DNA of 64,000 bases from Thermoanaerobacterium sp. CMT5567-10 (GCF_030534315.2 NZ_CP130558.2:2718501-2782500), one strand, 5' to 3'. Shown: positions 27,776 through 35,536, numbered from the stretch's first letter. Numbers and translations: made by a program. The notes: generated by a model not told the origin, from the sequence alone.

Positions 27776-27815
27776 GGAGGTGATAGCGGGGAGATTAAAT
27801 TCTCCCTGCTTAACT
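27774..27815 (+). promoter_or_regulatory. Shine-Dalgarno bridged to the tadE start by a hairpin
   Basis: AAGGAGGTG (27774-27782) lies 33 nt upstream of ATG 27816, too far for normal use. AGCGGGGAGA (27785-27794) pairs with TCTCCCTGCT (27801-27810), and when this 10-bp stem folds the effective spacing is 7 nt. Confidence 0.5.
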
Positions 27816-28241
27816 ATGAAAATTAGGAAATCTTGGAGAAAGGGGAATGTAGAGTTAATAGCCTTTGTGCTTGTGCTTCCCTTTCTTATAATGCCAATTG
27901 CTAATACAGTAAATATGCTTATGGATTTGACAAGATACGATACTTTACGCCAGGCTGCAAGAGAAGCAGTCTTAAGAATGGAGATTGAAGGCGGAATGAC
28001 AGATGATGAGCTTTATAATCTTGAAGCTTTTCTTAAGTCTAAAGGAATTGATACTGATAAAGTTCATATAGATTACACTCCATATCCTGTACCTTACGGT
28101 GAAGATGTAAAAGTAAAGATATCAATGGAAACTGTAATTAGAAGGTACAGTATTACATTTGGAGGAGTAAAAAGGATTGATAATAATGTTGAGATGGTTT
28201 ATGGACCTATCACATCTGTTAGCAAAAAGTATGAAAGATAA
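27816..28241 (+). CDS. TadE-like minor pilin
   Basis: A 141-aa TadE-type pseudopilin. It has a basic N-terminus, then GNVELIAFVLVLPFLIMPIA, whose Glu and hydrophobic run match the TadE prepilin helix, followed by RYDTLRQAAREAVLRMEIEGG and a small extracytoplasmic domain. I use ATG 27816 despite its distance from AAGGAGGTG (27774-27782) because a hairpin bridges the gap. An in-frame ATG at 27765 overlaps the pilin gene and lacks a site. Minor pilins of this type prime or cap the Tad pilus. Confidence 0.72.
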   Translation: MKIRKSWRKGNVELIAFVLVLPFLIMPIANTVNMLMDLTRYDTLRQAAREAVLRMEIEGGMTDDELYNLEAFLKSKGIDTDKVHIDYTPYPVPYGEDVKVKISMETVIRRYSITFGGVKRIDNNVEMVYGPITSVSKKYER

Positions 28242-28737
28242 AAAAGGCAGTGGGGTAATATTATTGACACTACTTTTTCTCATTCCGCTTTTTGTCTTCA
28301 GCATATTTTTGATAGAAAGCAGATACCTATACAATATTAAAAATGTTGCAGATGATGCTGTTGTATCATCAGCTCTTGCTTCACTTAAAAGTGCAGATCC
28401 TGTTGATGTAGCTTATGGAGAGTATGTTTTGGATAAAGATGCTGCAAAGGATACTTTTTATGAATACCTTAAAAAGAATATGAAGCTTGATGATAATATG
28501 AATCCCATGCCTGGAAGTGTGGCAGCAAGTTCAGTGCATGTTGACGAATTTATAGTTTACAATCCAGGTGATTATCCTACGTATTGCCCTAAAGGGACAT
28601 TGATAAGAAACACGTCTATTCATGTTGTTATAAGTTTTAAAGCCCGAAGACCTGGACTAATTGGTCTATTAGGGAAATATGTTGATATTGTTGTACATAG
28701 AGATGTTGACAATTTTTACAATTTAGAGGAGGAATGA
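28186..28737 (+). CDS. TadE/TadG-like pilus assembly protein
   Basis: A 183-aa protein with one N-terminal membrane helix (GVILLTLLFLIPLFVFSIFL) followed by ESRYLYNIKNVADDAVVSSALAS, the pattern seen in TadE/TadG-like proteins where the pilin-like helix leads into an Ala-rich helix. The remaining extracytoplasmic part is unassigned. The start is ambiguous: ATG 28186 follows AAAAGG by about 12 nt, and ATGs at 28201 and 28231 are alternatives. It overlaps the previous gene by 56 bp. Confidence 0.65.
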   Translation: MLRWFMDLSHLLAKSMKDKKGSGVILLTLLFLIPLFVFSIFLIESRYLYNIKNVADDAVVSSALASLKSADPVDVAYGEYVLDKDAAKDTFYEYLKKNMKLDDNMNPMPGSVAASSVHVDEFIVYNPGDYPTYCPKGTLIRNTSIHVVISFKARRPGLIGLLGKYVDIVVHRDVDNFYNLEEE

Positions 28738-28740
28738 TAG

Positions 28741-29382
28741 ATGGTTTTGTTTAAAAAGAGAATATTTTTGATATCAATAAGTTTGATTTTGGCGGCTATA
28801 TTGTCGTATTTTCAATATCAGTACTTTTACAAGATGACGGAAAGTGATAAGAAAGTTCAAGTTATAGCAGCATTTTCTGATATTAAGGCAGGAGAAAAAA
28901 TAGATTCGAAGCTTGGTATAAAGCTTATACCACAGTCTGCGTATGTTAAAGATATGTATTTGCTAAGTGAAAAGCCCTCGGGATATGCTAAAGTGGATAT
29001 AGCAGAGGGTTCATACGTGATGAAGAGTATGGTTTCTAAAGACGATGTTCCAGTTTTAAAAGAAGGTATGAGAAGGTTGTCGATAAGCGTAAATTTAGAG
29101 TCTTCTTTGGCAGGAAAAATTAAGCCAGGTGACTTTGTTGATGTAGGATGGGCTCCAAAAAGTTATGAGAAAGGCGAAAATGGAGCTGTAATAGCTAATA
29201 AAGTTGAAATATATGATATTGTCAATAAGTCAGGAGTGGATATTAAAAAAGCTGATAAAAACAATCAGTATGATACGGATTCTTTACTTCCCGCAGCAGT
29301 AACACTAATTGTCACACCAGAACAGGCTATTGCTATAAAAGAGTATGAAGCTAAAGGAAGTTTGTTTTTGATGGGATATTAA
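28741..29382 (+). CDS. CpaB/RcpC-like SAF-domain pilus protein
   Basis: A 213-aa protein with an N-terminal membrane anchor (IFLISISLILAAILSYF). A SAF-type domain follows (VQVIAAFSDIKAGEKIDSKLG and VDIAEGSYVMKSMVSKDDV), then RRLSISVNLESSLAGKIKPGDFVDVG, characteristic of CpaB/RcpC. In diderm bacteria CpaB works with the secretin; this monoderm cluster has none, so it probably acts in the cell-wall zone. ATG start behind GGAGGA. It is followed 5 nt later by the prepilin peptidase. Confidence 0.82.
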   Translation: MVLFKKRIFLISISLILAAILSYFQYQYFYKMTESDKKVQVIAAFSDIKAGEKIDSKLGIKLIPQSAYVKDMYLLSEKPSGYAKVDIAEGSYVMKSMVSKDDVPVLKEGMRRLSISVNLESSLAGKIKPGDFVDVGWAPKSYEKGENGAVIANKVEIYDIVNKSGVDIKKADKNNQYDTDSLLPAAVTLIVTPEQAIAIKEYEAKGSLFLMGY

Positions 29383-29387
29383 ATAAT

Positions 29388-29831
29388 TTGGAGGTGAGAG
29401 AGATAAAATATATACCGGTTATATTTATTCTTGCATATTTAAGTTATGTTGATTTAAAAAAAAGAGAAGTGCCTGATTTTGCGGTCATTGTCCTTTTTAT
29501 TTATTCTCTTTTTTTCATTAGCAATTTAAAGGAAAGCCTTTTAATGGCTGGAATAGTTTTTATTCTTCTTATGATTACATCACTTATTTCGTCAAGAAGT
29601 ATTGGCGGTGGGGATATTAAACTTCTGACTGTTTTGGCTTTTTTTATGGGTAAAGATTTCTCTATGCTGGCATTGCCTATGTTTGTACTTCTTATATTTT
29701 CTTTGATTTACGGCATATTGAAAGGAAAGGGTTTAAGGCATTCTGTGCCACTTGTGCCGTATGTGTTTTTGTCTTACATTTTTTATTTGATTTTGGAGGT
29801 GTTTTCTTGGAATTTACACTTCTTATATTAG
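29388..29831 (+). CDS. A24-family prepilin peptidase (TadV-like)
   Basis: An aspartic membrane protease that processes Tad prepilins. The 147-aa protein has five to six membrane segments. The catalytic Asp pair is in LSYVDLKKREVPD (about residue 22) and in the GGGDIKLL box (about 82), matching the GxGD motif. The annotated TTG 29388 has no ribosome binding site. GGAGGTG occurs at 29390-29396, and the best-spaced codon in frame is ATA at 29403, which would give a protein beginning with KYIPVIFILAY. It ends the Tad cluster. Confidence 0.83.
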   Translation: MEVREIKYIPVIFILAYLSYVDLKKREVPDFAVIVLFIYSLFFISNLKESLLMAGIVFILLMITSLISSRSIGGGDIKLLTVLAFFMGKDFSMLALPMFVLLIFSLIYGILKGKGLRHSVPLVPYVFLSYIFYLILEVFSWNLHFLY

Positions 29832-29976
29832 ATGGTGATGGATACTATAAACTTTATAGGCAAATAGTAGATATTAATAATTCATCAAAATTTTCATGAT
29901 TTTTTGATTGAAAATTTCAAACAAGAAATGTATACTTAAGTTAAGTAATGAATAGAATAGGAAGGAGGAATAGATA

Positions 29977-30345
29977 TTGTTTAAGGTGGATGATACGAGT
30001 ATGAAAAAGAGAAGATTTTCTAATCTTAAAAATTTGGTTTCATGTATGATTTCTGTGAGTGATTTAGGAAGAGGAAAAGCGTCGAAAATCATAGAGGAAG
30101 TTTCTAAAAAAAAGGAGCATTTTATAGTGATTAAAAATAATAAGCCACAAGCAGTGATTATACCTATCGAACAGTATGATGAACTTATGGAAGCACAGGA
30201 AGATCTTGAACTTTTACAGCTTGCAATTGAAAGAACGAAAAATTTGAAAGAGGAAGAATGTATACCTTTTGAAGAGATTCTTAAAGAGGAGGGCTTAACG
30301 AGAGAAGAATTAGAAAAATACATTGATCTGGTGGAGATTGAATAA
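29977..30345 (+). CDS. Phd/YefM-type antitoxin
   Basis: A 122-aa antitoxin. The Phd/YefM DNA-binding fold is seen in MISVSDLGRGKASKIIEEVS and HFIVIKNNKPQAVIIPIEQYDEL, followed by an acidic helical tail (about 75-122) that would bind the toxin. TTG start with AAGGAGG 7-8 nt upstream. The toxin gene begins one base after its stop. Such pairs stabilise plasmids and conjugative elements by post-segregational killing and usually repress their own promoter. Confidence 0.82.
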   Translation: MFKVDDTSMKKRRFSNLKNLVSCMISVSDLGRGKASKIIEEVSKKKEHFIVIKNNKPQAVIIPIEQYDELMEAQEDLELLQLAIERTKNLKEEECIPFEEILKEEGLTREELEKYIDLVEIE

Positions 30346-30346
30346 C

Positions 30347-30715
30347 GTGTGGAATATTTCTTTTATACCAGAAGCAAAGAAAGATTTGTTTAAGTTGGAT
30401 AAGAGTATCAGGATGGTTATATATTCAGGTATTGAGAAGGTAAGCTCTAATCCTCTACCTCAAAGCGAAGGTGGTTATGGAAAGCCTCTTGGCAATAAGC
30501 ATGGAAATAATCTGACAGGTTTTTTTAAGATAAAATATAGAAATATAGGAATACGGGTAGTTTACACACTTGTTAGAGATAAAAAAATTATGAATATAGT
30601 AGTTGTTTCTGTAAGAGATGATGATTATTGTTATTCACTGGCAGAGAAAAGAAAAAGAAAATATGGGAGTAAGTTGTTTGAGAAGGGTTTTGAAAATGAT
30701 ATGCGCGCCGATTAA
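30347..30715 (+). CDS. RelE/ParE-superfamily toxin
   Basis: A 122-aa toxin with the RelE fold pattern: NISFIPEAKKDLFKLDKSIR, NPLPQSEGGYGKPLGNKHGNNL, and the core FFKIKYRNIGIRVVYTLVRDK with basic residues used by mRNA-cleaving members. GTG 30347 lies about 9 nt after GGTGGAG. A longer in-frame start at 30323 overlaps the antitoxin. It pairs with the upstream Phd-like antitoxin. A terminator overlaps its stop codon. Confidence 0.82.
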   Translation: MWNISFIPEAKKDLFKLDKSIRMVIYSGIEKVSSNPLPQSEGGYGKPLGNKHGNNLTGFFKIKYRNIGIRVVYTLVRDKKIMNIVVVSVRDDDYCYSLAEKRKRKYGSKLFEKGFENDMRAD

Positions 30716-30727
30716 GGCGTTTTTTTA
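30705..30727 (+). terminator. Terminator overlapping the toxin stop
   Basis: CGCC (30706-30709) and GGCG (30716-30719), extended by a G-T pair, are followed by TTTTTTT. The TAA stop lies in the loop. Confidence 0.65.
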
Positions 30728-30757
30728 TTTTGCATAAAATTAGAAGGAGGATTTGAA

Positions 30758-31780
30758 ATGTTTAAGATGGGATTGGATTTAGGATATGGATATACGAAGG
30801 GTATTAGTGAAACTGGTAAAACAGTTGTTTTTCCATCTATTGTTGGGAATGCTTATGAGAGAAATCTTAAAGGCCTTTTTGAAAGTAGTTTTGAGAAAAG
30901 AATTGATAATATGCACATTGTAATCATGAACGGGGAAAGGCACGAATTTTTTGTTGGGGAGTTAGCCAGAAGAGAAGGAAGGAATGTATCTTATGTATTT
31001 GATGAAAATAAGATAAATCATCCTAATACTAAAGTGTTAATTGCCGCATCGTGCCTTTTGCTTTTCCCTGAAGACGGAGGTCCAGTGCATTTGGTGACTG
31101 GTTTACCTCTTGAACAGTATATCCACAAAAAAGAGGAATTTTTAGAAATGCTTAAGGGATATAGAAATTTGGCTTGTTTTAAAGGGGATGAAAAGGTAAG
31201 GACGATTAAGTTTGATAAAGTAACAATTTTCCCTCAGGCAGCGGGTGCGGTTTATTCAGCAATTATGGAGGACTTACATAAATATTTAGTAAGAGGCAGC
31301 TATTTAGGACTTGTTGATATAGGTTTTAAGACAACAGATTTTATAGTTTTTTTAGTGGAGGACCGCTTGGTTTTGAGAGAGGATTTATCAGGTACTATAG
31401 ATGTAGGTATATCTTCTATTTACAATTCACTTGACAAGTTATTTACACAGAAGACAGGTAGTAAGTTAGATGTACCTGAACTTATGAGAATTGCAAAAGA
31501 CGAACGAATATTTTTTAGAGGAAGGCAGATTGATTTTGGAGATGAAATTAAAGGTATTAAAGTTGAAATTGCAAGGGTGATAAAGGATAGGCTTAAAGCT
31601 GTTTGGAGTAATAAATTAGACTTCTTTAACACTATTTTTCTTGCTGGAGGAGGTGCTAAAAATCTGCAAGAGTTTTTGATAGATATCTATGATAATACAG
31701 TTATTGTGAAAGATCCTCAGATGGCCAATGCGAGAGGTTTTTTGAAAGTAGCGGAATTAGAAGAGAAGAAAAACGGCTAG
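30758..31780 (+). CDS. parM: ParM/StbA-like actin ATPase
   Basis: A 340-aa actin-fold protein of the plasmid segregation type. Phosphate-1 motif GLDLGYGYTKG (near 5), a connect-1-like AAGAVYSAIMEDL, phosphate-2 LVDIGFKTTDFIVF (near 188) and the adenosine motif IFLAGGGAKNLQEF (near 293) are in order. ParM filaments push plasmid copies apart through an adaptor bound to a centromere. The ATG follows AGAAGGAGGA. It is followed by a 63-aa protein, a TGTAAACA-rich region and a ribbon-helix-helix protein, which fits a type II partition cassette. Confidence 0.85.
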   Translation: MFKMGLDLGYGYTKGISETGKTVVFPSIVGNAYERNLKGLFESSFEKRIDNMHIVIMNGERHEFFVGELARREGRNVSYVFDENKINHPNTKVLIAASCLLLFPEDGGPVHLVTGLPLEQYIHKKEEFLEMLKGYRNLACFKGDEKVRTIKFDKVTIFPQAAGAVYSAIMEDLHKYLVRGSYLGLVDIGFKTTDFIVFLVEDRLVLREDLSGTIDVGISSIYNSLDKLFTQKTGSKLDVPELMRIAKDERIFFRGRQIDFGDEIKGIKVEIARVIKDRLKAVWSNKLDFFNTIFLAGGGAKNLQEFLIDIYDNTVIVKDPQMANARGFLKVAELEEKKNG

Positions 31781-31799
31781 ATATGTTGGAGGTGGGGTG

Positions 31800-31991
31800 A
31801 TGGACAAAAGATTAAAAAACATAGAAAAACTTAATTATGAAAATGTGTGGGAACTTATGAAACAGATGGTTGATTACTATATGGAAGAGAAAAACTATAT
31901 AACTAAGAGAGATATAAAATACATTATCAGGTTTTGTGAGAATACAAATCTTAAGGCAATATCTATTAATGATGATGAACGAATAATGTAA
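31800..31991 (+). CDS. Small protein in the ParM operon
   Basis: A 63-aa charged, mainly helical protein (RLKNIEKLNYENVWELMKQM, then YITKRDIKYIIRFCEN) that I do not recognise. ATG 31800 lies behind GGAGGTGG, 19 nt after the ParM stop, so it is probably cotranscribed. The first TGTAAACA copy of the centromere-like array overlaps its stop codon. A role as ParM regulator or adaptor is possible but only by position. Confidence 0.55.
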   Translation: MDKRLKNIEKLNYENVWELMKQMVDYYMEEKNYITKRDIKYIIRFCENTNLKAISINDDERIM

Positions 31992-32300
31992 ACAGCTTTA
32001 TGATGCTTTATATCAATAAATATGGTGCATTAGCTATTAAAATGTAAACAAAAGTTATTTTGCAAGATACCTTGGTTGTTTACATTTTTTTATTTTTGTA
32101 TGACTTAAGTCTTTATTTTGCCAGATTTTGTGTTGTTTACAATGTATGTATACATATAAAAGCCTTGATACCAAAGAAATAAGAAATAGAAAAACAGCAA
32201 AGTGTAAACAAACTTAATAAAAATTGATTGTTGTCTGTTTACACTTTATATATTTTATAGCCCTATGATATCATTATTACTTCAAGTTAACCTGTAAACA
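31987..32300. repeat. Centromere-like array: seven copies of TGTAAACA
   Basis: The octamer lies on the plus strand at 31987, 32043, 32203 and 32293, and inverted (TGTTTACA) at 32077, 32134 and 32236. Copies 2/3 form an inverted repeat (AATGTAAACAA at 32041-32051 with TTGTTTACATT at 32076-32086), and copies 5/6 form another (AAAGTGTAAACA at 32199-32210 with TGTTTACACTTT at 32236-32247). Start-to-start spacings are 56, 34, 57, 69, 33 and 57, so the two halves have similar geometry. The last copy, CCTGTAAACAGG, overlaps the ribosome binding site of the next gene, so its protein could autoregulate. The second inverted repeat arm (32076-32088) runs into a T tract and may also act as a terminator. 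Confidence 0.8.
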
Positions 32301-32313
32301 GGTGGTGATCTTT

Positions 32314-32631
32314 TTGTCTTCAAAGGTGTACAGTTTTAGAGTGGATGAAAGCGACTTAAATGAGGTTTTGTCAAAGTTTAATGGAAAAGATAGGACAGCA
32401 TTTATAAAAAGTGCCTTAAGGTTCTATATTGATTTTTATTTAAGTGAAAATAAAAAGGATCCATTTAAAGAGATAAATGAGAAGCTTAATAGGATCGAAG
32501 TTGCTATTTTAGGATTTGATTTAAAAGTGCCTTTTAAAAGGGCAGAACTTCAAGCCCAAACGTTGGATGAACCTAAGGACACAACAGATCAATTCTTGAT
32601 AGAAAGCTTGCAAGATATTCTTTCGCTTTAG
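32314..32631 (+). CDS. Ribbon-helix-helix protein, candidate ParR adaptor
   Basis: A 105-aa protein whose N-terminus (KVYSFRVDESDLNEVLSKF, then GKDRTAFIKSALRFYIDFYL) has the strand-helix-helix pattern of ribbon-helix-helix DNA-binding proteins; the C-terminal half is acidic and flexible. Its size and position next to parM and the repeat array fit a ParR adaptor that binds the octamers and recruits ParM filaments. TTG 32314 lies 6-7 nt after AGGTGGTG; that site overlaps the last TGTAAACA copy. I cannot exclude a simple transcriptional repressor. Confidence 0.65.
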   Translation: MSSKVYSFRVDESDLNEVLSKFNGKDRTAFIKSALRFYIDFYLSENKKDPFKEINEKLNRIEVAILGFDLKVPFKRAELQAQTLDEPKDTTDQFLIESLQDILSL

Positions 32632-32639
32632 TTAAAAAG

Positions 32640-32805
32640 CGTGTAGTAATTATGCTTGGTTTTTATAATGCAGGATAAGGGGAGGTGCACTTTGTGCATC
32701 ACACACGCCGGGCAGTGCCCGGCGGAACTGGTTTTGTAAGAGGTGTATTTTAAGGTGCTTTTCTTATGGTAAAGGTGCATTTTTGTGCTTTAAATAGCTA
32801 TTAGC
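32640..32805 (+). other. Candidate origin of transfer (oriT) region
   Basis: The region contains a perfect GC-rich palindrome, CGCCGGGC-AGT-GCCCGGCG (32706-32724), in otherwise AT-rich DNA. Around it are repeated AGGTGC-type words (GAGGTGCACTTT, GAGGTGTATTTT, AAGGTGCTTTTC, AAAGGTGCATTTTT) between about 32683 and 32796. No gene is present. It lies about 1.2 kb before a MobC-like protein and the relaxase, where an oriT is expected. No T tract follows the palindrome, so it is not a terminator. Confidence 0.4.
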
Positions 32806-32864
32806 CATTGATAATTCTGAATTTTTTAGTGATGCTTATATGATGTACGTGAAATTTTATGTTT

Positions 32865-33413
32865 TTAAAGTTGCTTTTTTATGACAATTTGATAAAAAGT
32901 TCTGTTTAATACTGCTGTAAGATTAGAGGTATTTTTATTTCTTAGAAAAAACTTTTTTACAAAAATTATAAAATAAATTGTAAGAGTTAGGGTTAGTTTT
33001 TCCCAGCAGGTAGGGCTATATTCATGATAATCAACTGTACAAGGAACTGTAGTAAGTTTTTTTATAAACTTCTGTTTATTAGTAAATAGGTGAGTTTTTA
33101 TAATGAAAGAGTCTTTATCTTTCATTTTTTTAATGATATTTGGCAATGCAACAGTACTAAAATCTTTGTAAAGTTTTAGGATAGAATCATCTGGTTTATA
33201 AAAAATAAATAGCAGTAGAGAATTTGGATGTTTTTGGAGGTGCCATTCATGTTTAAAATAAGCAACTACAAAAAATTTGCTGATCCTGATAAAAGCAAGT
33301 CTAAATGTAATCAAAAGGATCAATGGAAGAATGATATAAGGGCTGATGGGGAGCAAGAGCAAAAAGAAGTCGATAATAAAAGCGATAGAAATCCTGAAAT
33401 AAAAATTTTGCAT
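32865..33413 (-). CDS. Uncertain minus-strand membrane protein overlapping the next gene
   Basis: A 182-codon frame with ATG 33413 preceded by GGAGG at 6-7 nt. The part outside the overlap (32865-33248) reads like protein, with YKDFSTVALPNIIKKMKD, DYHEYSPTCWEKLTLTL and a membrane-type stretch TLTIYFIIFVKKFF. The N-terminal hydrophobic part, however, lies opposite the hydrophilic start of the plus-strand gene at 33249 and may be a composition artefact. One of the two genes may be truncated or have a different start. No family is recognised. Confidence 0.3.
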   Translation of the reverse strand: MQNFYFRISIAFIIDFFLLLLPISPYIILPLILLITFRLAFIRISKFFVVAYFKHEWHLQKHPNSLLLFIFYKPDDSILKLYKDFSTVALPNIIKKMKDKDSFIIKTHLFTNKQKFIKKLTTVPCTVDYHEYSPTCWEKLTLTLTIYFIIFVKKFFLRNKNTSNLTAVLNRTFYQIVIKKQL

Positions 33414-33884
33414 AGTATTCCTCCATTCTTGTATGATGAAGAAGAATTTAAAAGAGTTACATCTAACTTATATGGTTTAAAAGACATAATTATAGGTATA
33501 ACACACATTTTAGGTACTTTCTTTGCAGTATATATACTCTATTCTATCTCTTTTCAAGATTTCCTTTTTTCTTTTTTAAATCCAGCTAAAATATCTAAAA
33601 TAACAGGAGAGAAAATTCACGTGTATTTATTTCTTATATGGACTGGATGGTCATTTGTGATATACGGTATTTCAAATTTAATTAAAGTTTTGCTTAATCT
33701 AAATATGGAAAAGGTAATACTTATTGATTACATTAGTTTGTTAATATATTTTGTACCTGTTACTGCAAGTTTATGGTTTATGCCTCATAAAGATTTTAAG
33801 CTTTGGTACGATATAATTTTTTATTTGATTATGTGGTACGAAATCTTTGCACGTAGAATTTTTAAAATTTTTATTATCTTTTAA
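33249..33884 (+). CDS. Element-encoded membrane protein of unknown function
   Basis: A 211-aa protein with a hydrophilic, lysine- and aspartate-rich N-terminal region (1-75) followed by four membrane segments (IIIGITHILGTFFAVYIL, VYLFLIWTGWSFVIYGI, DYISLLIYFVPVTASLWF, IIFYLIMWYEIF). ATG 33249 follows GGAGGTG. It is directly upstream of the MobC-like and relaxase genes and may belong to the transfer operon. No family was recognised. Confidence 0.6.
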   Translation: MFKISNYKKFADPDKSKSKCNQKDQWKNDIRADGEQEQKEVDNKSDRNPEIKILHSIPPFLYDEEEFKRVTSNLYGLKDIIIGITHILGTFFAVYILYSISFQDFLFSFLNPAKISKITGEKIHVYLFLIWTGWSFVIYGISNLIKVLLNLNMEKVILIDYISLLIYFVPVTASLWFMPHKDFKLWYDIIFYLIMWYEIFARRIFKIFIIF

Positions 33885-33896
33885 GGAGGAATGTAT

Positions 33897-34265
33897 TTGA
33901 AGAGGGTAAATGTTCAACTGCCAGAGGATGTTTATCAAGCTTTGGTGAATTTAGCATCAAGACGAGATGAATCTATTTCTGCTGTTGCAAGAAAAATGCT
34001 TTCAGAAGCAGTTTTGATTGAAGCAGCAAATGATGGTATTGACAAAGTTACAGAAGCCGTCCGAAAGGCAATGCGAGATGTATTAAAACCTACAGAAGAT
34101 AGATTGGCAAAGCTTATGGCTAAATCAGCCGTTGCAGCAGCTACAGCAATGTATATGAATGTACAGACCATAGCAGATTTAGGGAAGCACAATGCTATTG
34201 AGCTTTACAATGAGGCAAGAGTTAAGGCAGTTGCTTATCTTAAAGAAAGAGATGATAATGAATGA
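33897..34265 (+). CDS. Ribbon-helix-helix relaxosome accessory protein (MobC-like)
   Basis: A 122-aa protein. The first 45 residues (KRVNVQLPEDVYQALVNLAS, then SISAVARKMLSEAV) form a clear ribbon-helix-helix domain, and the rest is helical. Placed immediately before the relaxase and overlapping it by four bases (ATGA), it probably binds oriT and helps the relaxase nick. TTG 33897 lies 7 nt after AAGGAGG; the ATG at 33891 is only one base from that site. Confidence 0.75.
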   Translation: MKRVNVQLPEDVYQALVNLASRRDESISAVARKMLSEAVLIEAANDGIDKVTEAVRKAMRDVLKPTEDRLAKLMAKSAVAAATAMYMNVQTIADLGKHNAIELYNEARVKAVAYLKERDDNE

Positions 34266-35536
34266 GCTCTCCTTTTGTGATGATAGCAAAATTTTATCTA
34301 CCTACTCTTGAAAATCGGGCTAAAAATGTTGCGCATCTTTTGTATATAGGAACCAGATCTGGTGTTGACAAAGGTGAATTAAATGAATTAGAGGAACTGG
34401 ATGAGGGAAATAAATATGCAGAAAAGATACTTTCAGAATATGACAACTTCGATGATTTTATTGATAATTTTGAGATAGATATTGCTGGTACTCCTGCAGG
34501 ACATGTAAAGTATATGGATGAAAGACCGGGAAGCCATGGGCTTTTCAGCTCTGATGGAAATGTTAGTTTGAAAGAAACAATGAAAGAACTGAGTAATCAT
34601 TTAGGTATTGCTTGGCGTTTTATCCTTTCATTGAAGGAAGAAGATGCTGTAAAGCTTGGATATACTACAAGAGAATCATGGGAGAAGGCTCTTAGAGCTA
34701 CAATATCAGATGCAGCAGCAAAAATGGGCATTCCAGAGTCAAATCTGAAGTGGGTTGCTGCTTTCCATCAAAAAAAAGGTCATCCTCATGTGCATATTGT
34801 AATGTGGGAGAAAACACCTCAGAGGCATCAGGGAAAACTTTCAGAAGGTGAGAGAAAAGACATAAGAAAAGTATTTTTAAATGAAATATATGCAAAAGAA
34901 AGACTTGCGCTTACAGCAGAAAAATCAGCAGTACGGGACCTTATAAGGGATACGGCTAAAAGAGATATTTCAGAGTTGCTAAATGAGGTAAAAAAAGCAA
35001 GGATAGAAATAAAAGCATTAAATGGCGAAAAGCCTGGTCTTCCGCCTACTCTTGACCAAACTACGAGAGAAGAGCTTTTTGAAAAGCTAAAAGAGCTTTC
35101 GAAGATTATGCCATCTCATGGACGCATCGCTTATGCTTACATGCCTTCCGAAGTAAAAGAAAAGGCAAAGGAGATTACAGACTGGCTTTTAAAGCAACCA
35201 AGTTTTCATGAATCTGTTGAAAGGTACAAAGACCTTGCTAAAGAGCTGACCAGCCATTACACGTCAAATCCTGAAATTTTAGAAAGCGCAGCAGAAAAAG
35301 CTTATGAAGACATACAAAAGAGAGTATCTCAGATTGTATTAAAAGGTGCAGCAGCACTTAGAGAAGAGAATTTAATGGATACAACAAGACTTACTAATAC
35401 AGTATGGCGATCTGCGTGGAGAGCATTGGAAAGAGAAAGGTTGAGAGCTGAAGCACAGAGCAATATTGCAGCTCAAAAGGAAATGGAAAAGAAGAGAAAG
35501 GCTATCGAAAGAAGGAGTGAGAGTCGTGAAGTTTAA
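34262..35536 (+). CDS. MobP/MobL-type relaxase
   Basis: The 424-aa conjugative relaxase that nicks oriT and pilots the DNA strand. The signature metal-binding His cluster appears in WVAAFHQKKGHPHVHIVMWEK-type sequence (about 160-180; residues GHPHVHIV). The N-terminal part has VKYMDERPGSHGLF, and the C-terminal half is helical and basic. No separate nickase Tyr could be assigned with confidence. Overlap with the MobC-like gene and with virD4 indicates one transfer operon. Confidence 0.82.
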   Translation: MSSPFVMIAKFYLPTLENRAKNVAHLLYIGTRSGVDKGELNELEELDEGNKYAEKILSEYDNFDDFIDNFEIDIAGTPAGHVKYMDERPGSHGLFSSDGNVSLKETMKELSNHLGIAWRFILSLKEEDAVKLGYTTRESWEKALRATISDAAAKMGIPESNLKWVAAFHQKKGHPHVHIVMWEKTPQRHQGKLSEGERKDIRKVFLNEIYAKERLALTAEKSAVRDLIRDTAKRDISELLNEVKKARIEIKALNGEKPGLPPTLDQTTREELFEKLKELSKIMPSHGRIAYAYMPSEVKEKAKEITDWLLKQPSFHESVERYKDLAKELTSHYTSNPEILESAAEKAYEDIQKRVSQIVLKGAAALREENLMDTTRLTNTVWRSAWRALERERLRAEAQSNIAAQKEMEKKRKAIERRSESREV

